NCBI GenBank assembly: GCA_900545715.1
Contig: URAJ01000016.1
Location: 1-48,268 of the forward strand
Direction: 5' to 3'
Origin: an uncultured Opitutales bacterium
GTDB lineage: Bacteria > Verrucomicrobiota > Verrucomicrobiia > Opitutales > Intestinicryptomonadaceae
DNA: 48,268 nt
Shown: piece after piece, positions 36,379 through 45,319 of the stretch
Position numbering within the stretch: position 1 is the stretch's first letter
How the letters are laid out: each line of letters begins with the position of its first letter
Program-made: the position numbers and the translations under genes
Notes under the pieces: generated by a model
Told to the model about the DNA's origin: nothing
What the model saw: the letters and a program-made list of their open reading frames with translations, nothing else
Database searches by the model: none

Positions 36379-36738
36379 CTATTTTTTGCAGCCGCATTTT
36401 TTTGCGCACGGCTTTTTGGCAACTGGCTTTAAAGCGCATGCCTTTTTAGCGCACGCTTTTTTTGCAGGCGCTTTCGCAACCGCGGCTTTTTTAGCGGGCG
36501 CTTTCTTTACCGCCGCAGCTTTCTTAGCGGGAGCTTTCTTTGCCGGAGCTTTTGCTACCGCTTTTTTGGCGGGAGCTTTCTTTGCCACCGCAGCTTTCTT
36601 AGCGGGCGCTTTTTTAGCCGGAGCTTTTGCTACCGCCTTTTTAGCGGGGGCTTTTTTTACCGCCGCAGCTTTTTTAGCGGGCGCTTTTACGGCAGCCTTT
36701 TTCGGAGCTGCTTTTTTTACCACTTTTTTTGTTGCCAT
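36379..36738 (-). CDS. Histone H1-like Lys/Ala-rich protein with Cys-rich tail
   Basis: This 119-residue protein is made almost wholly of Lys, Ala, Pro and Val in repeats such as KKAPAKKA and AVAKAPAKKAP, resembling the C-terminal domain of eukaryotic histone H1 and bacterial H1-like DNA-binding proteins (AlgP/Hc1 type). The likely role is nucleoid binding through charge. A unit of about 23 residues (KAPAKKAVAKAPAKKAPAKK) occurs twice with few changes, suggesting internal duplication. The last 26 residues differ: KKACAKKACALKPVAKKPCA, then KKCGCKK, with five Cys, a possible metal- or disulfide-forming tail. The start ATG at 36738 has a poor Shine-Dalgarno. A terminator follows. Confidence 0.85.
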   Translation of the reverse strand: MATKKVVKKAAPKKAAVKAPAKKAAAVKKAPAKKAVAKAPAKKAPAKKAAVAKKAPAKKAVAKAPAKKAPAKKAAAVKKAPAKKAAVAKAPAKKACAKKACALKPVAKKPCAKKCGCKK

Positions 36739-37085
36739 GATTTTATATTTTTTTGGGTTGATTTCATGTTAACACCACCCGCCAATATGGGGAACTTTGC
36801 AGCTCCGAAAAGCGGGGAGTGAAAATTTTCTCCTGTCGCCGTCGCCGGGCGGCGGAGGCAAACATACTCAAAAAAATTGAAAATCGGCATGCGCATTTTT
36901 GCGCAGAAGGAGACTGCGGACGGCGTATTTATAAAAAATACTTTTATATAAAAAAATCTGTCCCAAAGCGTCATTTTAAAGCGTCTAATAATACCGCCGA
37001 AAGAAATATCTATTTCTTCTTATAGAATACGATTTGCATTCAATGCAATATTAAAATTTTATTTTTATAAAATTTTATTTTTATT
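36739..37085. other. Intergenic region between the H1-like gene and fmt
   Basis: This 347-base region is AT-rich, especially 37030-37085, where TTTTATTTTTATAAAATT patterns occur. It must hold the promoter of the H1-like gene. No gene, RNA or strong terminator was identified. Confidence 0.55.
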
Positions 37086-38057
37086 TTAAATTTGTCGGCG
37101 CAATAGCGGGCGAGAATCAAACGCGGAAAAAATCTTCCCGACCTGCAAATCGTTTCCCGCAAAAAAATCGCGCGCGCAAAGCATCTTCGCGCAAGGTTTT
37201 TGAATTTCCCCGAATACGACTCCGCAGTCCGCGCAAGCCACTCTCAACCCCTCCGACGCAGAAGCCGCCAAAATTTCTCCGGGCTTTTCACCGCCCTTCA
37301 ATCTCTCCGCCCGCGCTGCATTAGCAAGCTTCAAGCGCTCGCCGTCAAGTTCGGCAATTCCGAATGAAAACGCCCTTACCCTGTTTACAATCTCATCGGC
37401 GCCCAGCTTGAAATCCAAAAAAAAGTCCTCCTTGCAAATCTTGCGCGTGTAGGTCGCCAGAGACTCGTCTTGGGCGGCAAAGACCGCCGTCTTTTCGGCA
37501 ATGGATAAAATGTTTTCCTTTAATAGGCGCGCCGCCGCGGCCGCGATTTTCTTTCTTAGACCAACCGCGCATTCTTCGCGCGATATTTCAACCTCTATTT
37601 TAGCGCAAACAGCACCTGCGTCCATGCGCTCCTCAATCCGCATAAGGCTGACGCCGGTCTTTTCCATTCCAAGCGCCACCGCCGTCTCCACCGGCGAAGC
37701 CCCGCGCAACTGCGGAAGCAATGACGCATGCAGATTTATGCACGGATACTCCCCGTAATCCAAAATATTTTTTTTGAGCATGTGCCCGTATGCCATGACG
37801 ATTATCATTTCTACGCCAAGCTCCCGCATGCGTCCGGCGACGGAATCGTCGGGGGATTTCTCGGGGCGCATAAGTTCTACGCCGTTTTCAATCGCCCACG
37901 CCGATACGTCGTTAGGCGACATTTTTTTACCCCTGCCCTTGGGCTTGTCGGGGTTGCTTACAACGCACGATAATTCAAAACCGGGGCATTGTCCGGCATG
38001 CAGCATTTTTATGCAGTCGAGCGCAATTGCGTCGGACGCCATGAAGGCTACTTTCAT
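37086..38057 (-). CDS. fmt: Methionyl-tRNA formyltransferase
   Basis: Fmt formylates initiator Met-tRNA. The 323-residue protein has the N-terminal formyltransferase fold: VSNPDKPKGRGKKMSPNDV is the family's substrate loop, VMAYGHMLKK the next conserved strand, and INLHASLLPQLRGASPVETA holds the catalytic Asn and His (N-x-H). GVSLMRIEERMDAGAV contains the conserved Asp. The C-terminal OB-like domain is shown by EDFFLDFKLGADEIVNRVRA. It overlaps der by 4 bases (ATGA), so the two are translationally coupled. Confidence 0.96.
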   Translation of the reverse strand: MKVAFMASDAIALDCIKMLHAGQCPGFELSCVVSNPDKPKGRGKKMSPNDVSAWAIENGVELMRPEKSPDDSVAGRMRELGVEMIIVMAYGHMLKKNILDYGEYPCINLHASLLPQLRGASPVETAVALGMEKTGVSLMRIEERMDAGAVCAKIEVEISREECAVGLRKKIAAAAARLLKENILSIAEKTAVFAAQDESLATYTRKICKEDFFLDFKLGADEIVNRVRAFSFGIAELDGERLKLANAARAERLKGGEKPGEILAASASEGLRVACADCGVVFGEIQKPCAKMLCARDFFAGNDLQVGKIFSAFDSRPLLRRQI

Positions 38058-39472
38058 TTTTTACCCTCTCCTATGCGCTCCGACGCGGAACGTTTCGGCT
38101 TTCCAACGAGCTCCAGCTTTATCGACACTCCGCCGAGGTTCAGTTTTTCGCGCAAGCCCTTTACGAGATAGCGCCTATAAGAGTCCGTCAGCGAGCCCGC
38201 GTCATTGCAGAACATTCTTACAGTGTACGGGCGCGAGGCTACTTTTACACAGTAGTACGCCTTGAATCTTTTGTTTGAAACGTATTTTGGCGGATTGTTT
38301 TCCAGAAGCTTCGATACGCAAGAATTGAGCTTGTTTGTAGTAACGCTTGAAAGCATTTTTCTTTTCAGCGAGTACGCGCTTTCAAGCAGATGCTCTATTC
38401 CAGTATTTTCTTTTGCGGACACAAAATGCACAGGGGCGTCTGCGGCATCCGGCAACGAGCGGCGCACTGCCTGCTCAAATCCCTTTCTGAAATCCGATAT
38501 TCCTTCGTATCCGCGCAGAGTGCCGCCCTTGAAAGTCTCGACCGCGTAGTCCCACTTGTTGACGACAATAACTATCGAGGCTCCGAGCTCTACAATTTCC
38601 CCCACGAGCCTCTTGTCCAAATCGGCCACCCCCTCCATGGCATCTATTACAAGCAGCACGACATCGCTTGCCGCTATCGCCTTGCGGGTGCGCACAGACG
38701 ACAAGTAATCGAGGGACGAATTCGTCTTCCGGTTCAGTTTCAGCCCGGCGGTGTCAAAGAGCCTGAACTTCATTTCAAAGCCCTTTTTGGAGACTGCGTC
38801 GATGTCGAATTTTACGCTGTCGCGGGTCGTGCCCGCCACGCGGCTTACGATTAGGCGCTCCTCTCCTATAAAGCGGTTTGCTATGGAGCTCTTGCCTACG
38901 TTGGGCCTGCCCGCGATTGCGATTTTTACTCTGTCGGCGGCATCGTCCTCAGGGGCGCTTTCGATTTTCCCGTAGCGCGATTCGAGCATCTCCATGAGCG
39001 TTTCGATTCCGTATCCGTGCTCCGCCGAGATCTCCGCCACATTTTTGAATCCGAGGGCAAAAAATTCTGAATTTCTGTCCGCATGCGAAGGTATATCAAC
39101 TTTGTTTACCGCGAGAATTACGTCTTTGCCCGACGAGCGCAAAAGGGCCGCAATCTCTTGGTCGAGCGGCGTAAGCCCGTCCTGGGAGTCGACCACAAAA
39201 ATGATTGTGTCGGCAGTGTCTATTGCGAACTTCGCCTGTCGGTTGGTGGCTTGGGCTATGATGTTTTCCCCGCCTGAGGCGACAGCCCCAAGGCCGCCCG
39301 TATCCATTAGCGCGACGGAGTCGGTGAGCTTTTCGACAACGATGTCGCGGGTGACGCCGGGCTTGTCGTGCACGATTGAGACTCTTCGCCCGAGAATGCG
39401 GTTGAAGAGCCTGCTCTTGCCGACATTCGGGCGCCCGACGAGGGCGACGCTTTTTGGGGTTTGAGAAGCCAT
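38054..39472 (-). CDS. der: Ribosome biogenesis GTPase Der (EngA)
   Basis: Der is a double-GTPase factor needed for 50S subunit maturation. The 472-residue protein carries two G domains: GRPNVGKSRLFNR, MDTGGLG and NKVD in the first; GRPNVGKSSIANR, LFDTAGL and NKWDY in the second. The C-terminal KH-like domain (NPPKYVSNKRFKAYYCVKVA) is typical of Der and absent in Era. Its stop overlaps the fmt start by 4 bases; the aminotransferase gene ends 2 bases upstream of its start, so these genes probably form one operon. Confidence 0.97.
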   Translation of the reverse strand: MASQTPKSVALVGRPNVGKSRLFNRILGRRVSIVHDKPGVTRDIVVEKLTDSVALMDTGGLGAVASGGENIIAQATNRQAKFAIDTADTIIFVVDSQDGLTPLDQEIAALLRSSGKDVILAVNKVDIPSHADRNSEFFALGFKNVAEISAEHGYGIETLMEMLESRYGKIESAPEDDAADRVKIAIAGRPNVGKSSIANRFIGEERLIVSRVAGTTRDSVKFDIDAVSKKGFEMKFRLFDTAGLKLNRKTNSSLDYLSSVRTRKAIAASDVVLLVIDAMEGVADLDKRLVGEIVELGASIVIVVNKWDYAVETFKGGTLRGYEGISDFRKGFEQAVRRSLPDAADAPVHFVSAKENTGIEHLLESAYSLKRKMLSSVTTNKLNSCVSKLLENNPPKYVSNKRFKAYYCVKVASRPYTVRMFCNDAGSLTDSYRRYLVKGLREKLNLGGVSIKLELVGKPKRSASERIGEGKK

Positions 39473-39474
39473 TA

Positions 39475-40653
39475 TTATTTTATTCCAGATAGCGCCGCTT
39501 CGATTCTGTCGGCGGCCTTTACGAGGTTGTCATAGCTTGTCGAGAAGCTTGCGCGCAAAAATCCCTCGCCGGATTCCCCGAAAGCGGAGCCCGGCACAAC
39601 CGCAACTTTTGCCTTTTCGAGAATATATTTTGCAAACTCCATTGAGTTCATTCCGGCCGATTCCGGCACTTTTGGGAATGCGTAGAAAGTCCCCTTCGGC
39701 AGATGGCATTTAAGCCCCATTTCGTTGAATCTGCCGACGATAAAATCCCTGCGCCTATGGTATTGGTCGCGCATTTTCTCCATTGACGACTTTCCGTTTA
39801 CAAGAGCCTCGATTGCGGCCTCCTGCGAGACAATCGGCGCGCACATGAGCGCATATTGGTGGGCTTTCATCATTCCCTCAATAAGCTCGCGCGGGGCGCA
39901 TGCGTAGCCGATTCTAAACCCGGTCATCGCGAAGGCCTTTGAGAACCCGTGCAGAAAAATCGTGCGCTCCTTCATACCTTCTATCGCCGCGATAGAGTGG
40001 TGTGTACCCTCGTAGGTCAGCTCGGAATATATTTCGTCGCTTATGACGAGCATATCTTTTTCGCATGCAAATTTTGCGAGCTCCTCGAGCTGTTTTTTAT
40101 CTGCGACACCCCCGGTAGGGTTCGTCGGAAAGTTTATTATAATAGCCTTGCAGCCCGGCTGCCAAGCCCTGCGGACTTCGTCCATATTGAACGCGAAGTC
40201 GTCCTCCGGGCGCGTCTTAACGGGAACTGACACCCCGTGGCATAGCCTTACGCTCGGCGAGTACGACACAAAGCACGGCTCGTGGTACATTATTTTGTCG
40301 CCGGGGTTTATAATCGCCCTGAGGACGCAGTCAAGCACCTCCGAGACGCCGACTCCCACGAGTATTTCGCACGACGGATCGTACGAAGCCTTGTAGTTTT
40401 TTTCCACATATTTTGATATCTCGTTGCGCAGGCGGCGCAAGCCGAGGTTGTCCGTATAAGAGGTCTTTCCCTTTTCGAGAGCGAAGATTGCGGATTCGCG
40501 TATATGCCATGGGGTTACGAAGTCGGGCTCGCCTATGCCGAGCGAAACTACGTCCTCCATATTGGCTGCTATTGCGAAAAATTCGCGAATTCCCGATTTG
40601 GGAAGGTCAACTACATGCGATGCTATAAATTTTGATGGATTGCCGTTTTTCAT
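39475..40653 (-). CDS. Class I/II PLP-dependent aminotransferase
   Basis: This 392-residue aminotransferase is of fold type I, in the aspartate/aromatic aminotransferase group. The ATG at 40653 opens MKNGNPSKFIASHV; an in-frame start six codons earlier would add little. SLGIGEPDFVTPWHI, then YTDNLGLRRLRNEIS, and NFPTNPTGGVADKK are family blocks. ISDEIYSELTYEG contains the Asp that pairs with the PLP pyridine; HGFSKAFAMTGFRIGY holds the PLP-binding lysine. EGFLRASFSTS has the substrate-binding Arg. It lies 62 bases after an Lrp/AsnC regulator gene, which may control it, an inference from adjacency. Confidence 0.93.
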   Translation of the reverse strand: MKNGNPSKFIASHVVDLPKSGIREFFAIAANMEDVVSLGIGEPDFVTPWHIRESAIFALEKGKTSYTDNLGLRRLRNEISKYVEKNYKASYDPSCEILVGVGVSEVLDCVLRAIINPGDKIMYHEPCFVSYSPSVRLCHGVSVPVKTRPEDDFAFNMDEVRRAWQPGCKAIIINFPTNPTGGVADKKQLEELAKFACEKDMLVISDEIYSELTYEGTHHSIAAIEGMKERTIFLHGFSKAFAMTGFRIGYACAPRELIEGMMKAHQYALMCAPIVSQEAAIEALVNGKSSMEKMRDQYHRRRDFIVGRFNEMGLKCHLPKGTFYAFPKVPESAGMNSMEFAKYILEKAKVAVVPGSAFGESGEGFLRASFSTSYDNLVKAADRIEAALSGIK

Positions 40654-40715
40654 ATAAAAATTCAGGCGCAAAAAAAATATTTCGAAATACGCAAAAAGGG
40701 GGCGGATTCCGAAAT

Positions 40716-41195
40716 CTACGGCGAATACAAGAGCCTGTCGCCGTCCGACACATCGCGGGTGATTATGAATCCCTGTTGTTTGTAGGTTTTAAGGAAGAAA
40801 TGTGTTGCGGTAGAGGTGACGCCGCCGATGGTTGCGAGTTTTTCATAGACGAAGCTCGCCACCCCTCTTAGGGATTTTGCGCGGACAAAAATAAGCAAGT
40901 CGTAGGCGCCGCTCATGAGATAGCATGAGTCAACCTGGTCGAATTTGCTGATTCGCTGGGCGAGCCTGTCGAAGCCGCCGTCGCGCTCCGGATTTATTCG
41001 CAACTCTATCGCGGCATGCACGACAGACTCCTCCACGTCGGGATTTATCACTGGCCTCCAGCCGAGCAACACTCCCTCTTCGACGAGTTTCTTCATGCGT
41101 TCGTCCAGCTCATCGCGCGAGATTCCGAGGATTTTCCCCATCTGATCAGTCGAGAGCGGCTCGCCGTCGAGCATTAGTTTTAACAATTTATCCAT
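40716..41195 (-). CDS. Lrp/AsnC family transcriptional regulator
   Basis: This 159-residue regulator has an N-terminal winged helix-turn-helix (EPLSTDQMGKILGISRDELD, residues ~12-32) and a C-terminal RAM ligand-binding domain (VHAAIELRINPERDGGFDRL, YLMSGAYDLLIFVRAKSLRG, THFFLKTYKQQGFII). Proteins of this kind sense amino acids and regulate amino-acid genes as octamers. It precedes the aminotransferase gene in the same direction, the most likely target. No operator could be identified by eye. Confidence 0.92.
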   Translation of the reverse strand: MDKLLKLMLDGEPLSTDQMGKILGISRDELDERMKKLVEEGVLLGWRPVINPDVEESVVHAAIELRINPERDGGFDRLAQRISKFDQVDSCYLMSGAYDLLIFVRAKSLRGVASFVYEKLATIGGVTSTATHFFLKTYKQQGFIITRDVSDGDRLLYSP

Positions 41196-41368
41196 AATTT
41201 TTAGAATGAGAGTTTATATTTTTTTTTAAACATTTTTTTTTATTTCTTTAAAGAAAGCGGCTGAGTTTATCGGCAGTTATCAGGTTGCCAGCCGAGCCAA
41301 CCGGTAGAATGCGTCTTTCTTGCGCGGATAGTGGCAAATTATTAGGCAGTTGTGCAAATGCGGGCAAC

Positions 41369-41400
41369 AAAAAAGCCCCGAGGATGAAACCTTCGGGGCT
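41369..41400 (-). terminator. Terminator of PEP-CTERM gene C
   Basis: On the minus strand AGCCCCGAAGG pairs with CCTCGGGGCT around a short loop, followed by five T. It lies about 20 bases past the stop codon. Confidence 0.88.
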
Positions 41401-41421
41401 TTCCGGAAAAAGTTTCAACCT

Positions 41422-42477
41422 CTACTTGCGCCTTCTCGCATACGCCGCAGCCGCTAGCGCAAGCGCGCCGAGAACCGCTGCAACATTGGCAGGTTCTGGG
41501 ACTCCCACCAAAACGAGGTCGTTTCCCTTCCATTCCAACGACCACTTGGTCTGGTCTATTGACGCTATGCTTATTCCGTCGCCGTCGTCAAAGCCGATAA
41601 TATCTCCGCCTACGGACAGGAGCGTATATTCGCCAGGCGCGTAGTCTTCGTAGCCCCAGTTGAAATCGAAGACTATTTCAGATAGCATATCGAATTGATC
41701 CGCCCTTTTAAGGTTGCCGTCTATGCGGATTAGCGGGGCGTCGAGCGTAAGCGCGTTTTGCGGAACATAGACAGTCCATTTGTTGGCAGGGATAGTATTG
41801 TTATTGTTATCAGAATTTGTTTCATAATTCATATTTACGCTTCCGGATATATAATAACTTTTGGCGTACGTATTAAAAAACACTTTCTGGAATGTTAATT
41901 TAAGATCCTTGATTTCAATTCTGTCGAGGGCTCTGGTAGTAAGGCTGCCCCAGTTGTGCGTGTCGTTTGTGAGATATGTATCGCCGAGAACTTTTATTGA
42001 ATAAGAGTTCTGCGAGGCGTCGGGATTTACATAAAAATTATTATTGGCATTCTGGTAAGATCCCCCGCCGTAGCTATCCATGGTAAGAGTGAAGTCTTCG
42101 CCCGCATGTCCGTCGGAGCCTATCCATATGGTGTTATTCCTCGAACTGCCTTCGCCAATTACAACTTTTCCGATTGAGGCGCTTTTCCCGATATATTTTT
42201 CTAATGGCGGCAACAGAATCTGACTGTCTGTCCCGTATTTATATCTTGCAATACCGACTGTATCGCCGGCAGTGGGGAGCCTCGATGCGGCGGAAAATGT
42301 CCAATCAGCTCCATTGTTCATCGGAATAGACCATACATCGGGAGTTCCGCTTACCTCATACCAATTTGCGACATCAAGCATATCGCCGGAAACGTTTCCG
42401 TGAAAGACAAAGTTAGTAGCAGAACCGCTTAGAGCGGCCAACATTGAAACGGCAAATATCGCACTTTTTATTTTCAT
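41422..42477 (-). CDS. PEP-CTERM surface protein C
   Basis: This 351-residue exported protein has a signal peptide (MKIKSAIFAVSMLAALSGSA) and a C-terminal PEP-CTERM signal (VPEPANVAAVLGALALAAAA, then YARRRK). It opens NFVFHGNVSGDMLDVANWYE, a style common in such verrucomicrobial proteins, and the middle is beta-rich with many Asn and Gly. The end EWKGNDLVLVGVPEP resembles WEGNMLTISFTQVPEP of protein A, showing a shared pre-anchor strand. It lacks the NGI/HIKM module of proteins A and B. No enzymatic motif was found. Confidence 0.85.
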   Translation of the reverse strand: MKIKSAIFAVSMLAALSGSATNFVFHGNVSGDMLDVANWYEVSGTPDVWSIPMNNGADWTFSAASRLPTAGDTVGIARYKYGTDSQILLPPLEKYIGKSASIGKVVIGEGSSRNNTIWIGSDGHAGEDFTLTMDSYGGGSYQNANNNFYVNPDASQNSYSIKVLGDTYLTNDTHNWGSLTTRALDRIEIKDLKLTFQKVFFNTYAKSYYISGSVNMNYETNSDNNNNTIPANKWTVYVPQNALTLDAPLIRIDGNLKRADQFDMLSEIVFDFNWGYEDYAPGEYTLLSVGGDIIGFDDGDGISIASIDQTKWSLEWKGNDLVLVGVPEPANVAAVLGALALAAAAYARRRK

Positions 42478-42566
42478 AGCAATAGTAAATTTTTTTTACT
42501 TATAGGATAATTCTAAAACAACGTCAATAAAAATTGGGGGGAAAGTTACTTCGGGAAATTTTCTCT

Positions 42567-43145
42567 CTAAATTACAAACTTCGCCGTAAACAATACGGGC
42601 GATTTCGGGTCGTCCGACGATGCCGCTTCTTCCGTCCGCGCATTTTTTATTTTAGAGAAAAATTTTCTGACTGCTTCGCACTCTTCCTCTCCGCCCGCAT
42701 GCCCCCTGTAAGACGCTATGCTCAAATACCCGAAAGATTTGTCGATAAACCCGACCGCCGCTTCGAGAGCCGCTACCGTAGTTTCGGGTTTTGTCACGCA
42801 AGCTTTGTCCGATCTCGGAAGCCAGCCCAAATTGAAAAACACGCACCCGACTTTCCCCCGGTATTTTTGCGGAATTAATTCCAACATATTCTCGTGCCCG
42901 CTGCAAAAGAACGTGCACTTCTCCAAAATACCGTTTTTTTCAAAGAGAGCCCGCGACCTCGCCACGGCCTCTTCCTGAACGTCAAATCCGAAAACTTTTC
43001 CGCCTTCCGAAAGCATCGACGCCAAAAAAAGCGCGTCTCCGCCTCCGCCGAGAGTTGCGTCAACTGCGCAATCTATCGCTCGCGGCCCGAAAAATTTTTT
43101 CGCCTCCGCGTGCGACCTTTCCACTATCGAAAAAGCTTTTCCCAT
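42567..43145 (-). CDS. mnmM: YtqB/MnmM-like tRNA methyltransferase
   Basis: This 192-residue protein belongs to the family once called putative rRNA methylase (YtqB), later shown to be MnmM, which methylates nm5U34 to mnm5U34 in tRNA. AVDATLGGGGDALFLASML is SAM motif I; VFGFDVQEEAV follows. FCSGHENMLE, then VFFNLGWLPRSDK (the family's NLGYLPGGDK) and SIASYRGHAGGEEECEAVRK are diagnostic. The usual length is 185-200. The gene stands alone, about 240 bases past the thi series. The exact substrate is inferred from the family. Confidence 0.85.
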   Translation of the reverse strand: MGKAFSIVERSHAEAKKFFGPRAIDCAVDATLGGGGDALFLASMLSEGGKVFGFDVQEEAVARSRALFEKNGILEKCTFFCSGHENMLELIPQKYRGKVGCVFFNLGWLPRSDKACVTKPETTVAALEAAVGFIDKSFGYLSIASYRGHAGGEEECEAVRKFFSKIKNARTEEAASSDDPKSPVLFTAKFVI

Positions 43146-43293
43146 TGCGCTACATACCCATTATATTTTTTGTTTTATTACCGCCGCCGAAACCCGTCTT
43201 AAAAACATCTCAGCGCAAAAAAATTCCCGCCCGCCGCAAGCATAGAGGAACTGACGGCCGCAAAAGCAAAAAATATTACTGAAATATTTTTGC

Positions 43294-43320
43294 AAAAAAA
43301 AGCCCGCTCAAGAAAACGGG
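43294..43320 (-). terminator. Terminator of the coaX-thiH series
   Basis: On the minus strand CCCG and CGGG pair around a 10-base loop, followed by CTTTTTTTT. The stem is short, so the call is moderate. It lies about 66 bases past the thiH stop codon. Confidence 0.55.
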
Positions 43321-43386
43321 AAATCGGGAAGAACTTGTATCAATTCCCAAAAATCCCGCCGCACAGGCTGAGAAAATCCAAAATGA

Positions 43387-44514
43387 CTAAGCTCCGAGAG
43401 CGGAATCGTAGTCTTTCCAGACGGGGTCTATTCCGCGCTTTCGCAGGGCTTCGGCGAATTCTTCCGGATTGCGGGAATCGTCTATATGGAATTGTTCTCC
43501 GCTTTCCTCCCTGTCGGCGTACCCTCCGGGTTTTGTGCTGCTGAATGCGCTCATCATTGTCACGCCAAGCCCCATGACTCCGTCGCGGAATTTGCGGCTC
43601 TCGCGCGTAGAAACAACTATCGCAAGCCTCGGCAAAAACATTCGGAGCGCACATATTACCTGAACCGTCTGGCGGTCGTTTGGTATGTTGCCAGGCTCCG
43701 GAATGTATCCGCTCGCGGCGGGCCTCATTCGCGGCAGGGATATTGAAATCTGGCTCTTCCACGCCCGCTTGAATAGAAATTTGGCATGCAACGCCACCGC
43801 CAACACCTCGAACCTCCACTCGTTGACGCCAAGCAGCGGCCCGAGACCGAGCTTTCTCATTCCCGCCCGCGCCCCGCGCTCGGGAGTCGCAAGCCTCCAC
43901 TCAAACACCGACTTCGGGCCCGACGGATGGAGAGTCGGATAGACTTTCTCATCATAGGTTTCCTGAAAAACCGTAAGCCCCTCGCAGCCGGCATCGACAT
44001 ATTTCTTGTAGTCGACCACTCTTGACGGTGCTATTTCTATCGAAACTGACGGAACCATCGACCTCGCAAGCCGTATGACGCTCTCCATATATCCGGAAGA
44101 GACAAGCTTTGGGTTTTCCGCCGCCACGAGCAGGACATTGCGGAACCCGAGGTTGCGTATGGCGACAAGCTCCCGCTCCACCTCGTCGAGCGACAGAGTC
44201 CGCCTCTGGATATTGTGCCTGCACGCAAAACCGCAATAGACGCAGTTGTTTACACATTCGTTGCTGACGTACAGGGGGGCGAAAAGGCGCATTGTCCGCC
44301 CAAAATATTTCGAGGTCGTCGATGCGCTTATGCGCGCCATCGATTCAAGCTCGGCCTCCGCCGCCGGTGAAATCAGGGCTGCGAGATCTTCGAGCGAATC
44401 CGCCCTGCCCTTGTTTACAACGGCCGCCACAGTTGATGCCGGGCAGTTTCGCGAATATTCTGCAAGCGCATGCAAATCGTGCGAGCGCAATTCTTCGAGA
44501 AATGTAGCTTTCAT
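43387..44514 (-). CDS. thiH: 2-iminoacetate synthase ThiH
   Basis: ThiH is a radical-SAM enzyme that cleaves tyrosine to give dehydroglycine for the thiazole ring of thiamine in anaerobes and enteric bacteria. The 375-residue protein has the cluster motif CVNNCVYCGF near residue 92, and YFGRTMRLFAPLYVSNEC just before it. SIEIAPSRVVDYKKYVDAG, VFQETYDEKVYPTLHPSGPK and NEWRFEVLAVALHAKFL are typical of ThiH and separate it from the BATS-type relatives. STRESRKFRDGV lies near the C-terminus. It follows thiG by 2 bases. Tyrosine cleavage suggests an anaerobic lifestyle, an inference. Confidence 0.95.
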   Translation of the reverse strand: MKATFLEELRSHDLHALAEYSRNCPASTVAAVVNKGRADSLEDLAALISPAAEAELESMARISASTTSKYFGRTMRLFAPLYVSNECVNNCVYCGFACRHNIQRRTLSLDEVERELVAIRNLGFRNVLLVAAENPKLVSSGYMESVIRLARSMVPSVSIEIAPSRVVDYKKYVDAGCEGLTVFQETYDEKVYPTLHPSGPKSVFEWRLATPERGARAGMRKLGLGPLLGVNEWRFEVLAVALHAKFLFKRAWKSQISISLPRMRPAASGYIPEPGNIPNDRQTVQVICALRMFLPRLAIVVSTRESRKFRDGVMGLGVTMMSAFSSTKPGGYADREESGEQFHIDDSRNPEEFAEALRKRGIDPVWKDYDSALGA

Positions 44515-44516
44515 GG

Positions 44517-45302
44517 CTATTCGTCCAAAAAGCCCGTGAGCGGGCTTGTTGCGCTTGCGCGTGTGAGGGTTGCCGCGGCTCCCGATAGTCTGGCGGTTCT
44601 TCCCGCACGGACTGCGAGAGAAAACGCCTTCGCCATCTCGACCGGATTTTCCGCGACTGCAATCGCCGTATTTATCAATACAGCCGACGCCCCAATTTCC
44701 ATTGCCTGCGCCGCGTGCGACGGCAGCCCTATGCCCGCGTCCACTACAACTGGAAGGTCGGCCTGTTCAATTATAATCTCAATTTGCGAGCGCGTTTCGA
44801 GCCCCCTGTTTGTGCCAATCGGGGCTCCGAGCGGCATCAGCGCCGCAACGCCAGCGTCTTGCAGGCGCATTGCAAGGACAGGGTCGGCATTCATATACGC
44901 CATAACTTTAAAGCCCTCGTCGGCGAGAATTTTTGAGGCTTTCAGCGTTTCGATTGGGTCGGGGAGCAAGTAGTTTGGGTCGGGGTGTATTTCAAGCTTC
45001 ACGAAATCCCCGAATCCCGCGGCCCTTCCAAGCCTTGCGATTCTCACAGCTTCGTCGGCATCAACCGCGCCGGACGTATTCGGCAATACGAGGTATTTTT
45101 TGGGGTCGAGATAGTCGGCGAGATTGGCGTATTTGTCGGACTTTTCAAGGCTCACCCTTTTCAGCGCGACTGTCGCGACGGACGCCTCCGAGGCTTCGAC
45201 TGCCTCGGCCATAATTTTGGGAGACCGAAATTTGCCGGTTCCCACAAAAAGGCGCGATTTAAATTCGCGCCCGCCTATAATCAATTTGTCGGTGTTATCC
45301 AT
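44517..45302 (-). CDS. thiG: Thiazole synthase ThiG
   Basis: ThiG builds the thiazole phosphate of thiamine from deoxyxylulose phosphate, dehydroglycine and ThiS-thiocarboxylate. The 261-residue TIM barrel shows FVGTGKFRSPKIMAEAVEAS, LPNTSGAVDADEAVRIARL, VKLEIHPDPNYLLPD with the Schiff-base lysine, ALMPLGAPIGTNRGL, and VVDAGIGLPSHAAQAMEIGA for the phosphate site. It is followed by thiH after 2 bases. No ThiS gene lies in the 64 bases before it or elsewhere in the window; it must be supplied from another locus. Confidence 0.96.
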   Translation of the reverse strand: MDNTDKLIIGGREFKSRLFVGTGKFRSPKIMAEAVEASEASVATVALKRVSLEKSDKYANLADYLDPKKYLVLPNTSGAVDADEAVRIARLGRAAGFGDFVKLEIHPDPNYLLPDPIETLKASKILADEGFKVMAYMNADPVLAMRLQDAGVAALMPLGAPIGTNRGLETRSQIEIIIEQADLPVVVDAGIGLPSHAAQAMEIGASAVLINTAIAVAENPVEMAKAFSLAVRAGRTARLSGAAATLTRASATSPLTGFLDE

Positions 45303-45319
45303 GTTGTAAAATGCTATTG

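Noticed and set aside
36257..36772. A 171-codon plus-strand frame with AGAFFA-type repeats
   Set aside because: It is the antisense image of the Lys/Ala repeats of the H1-like gene.
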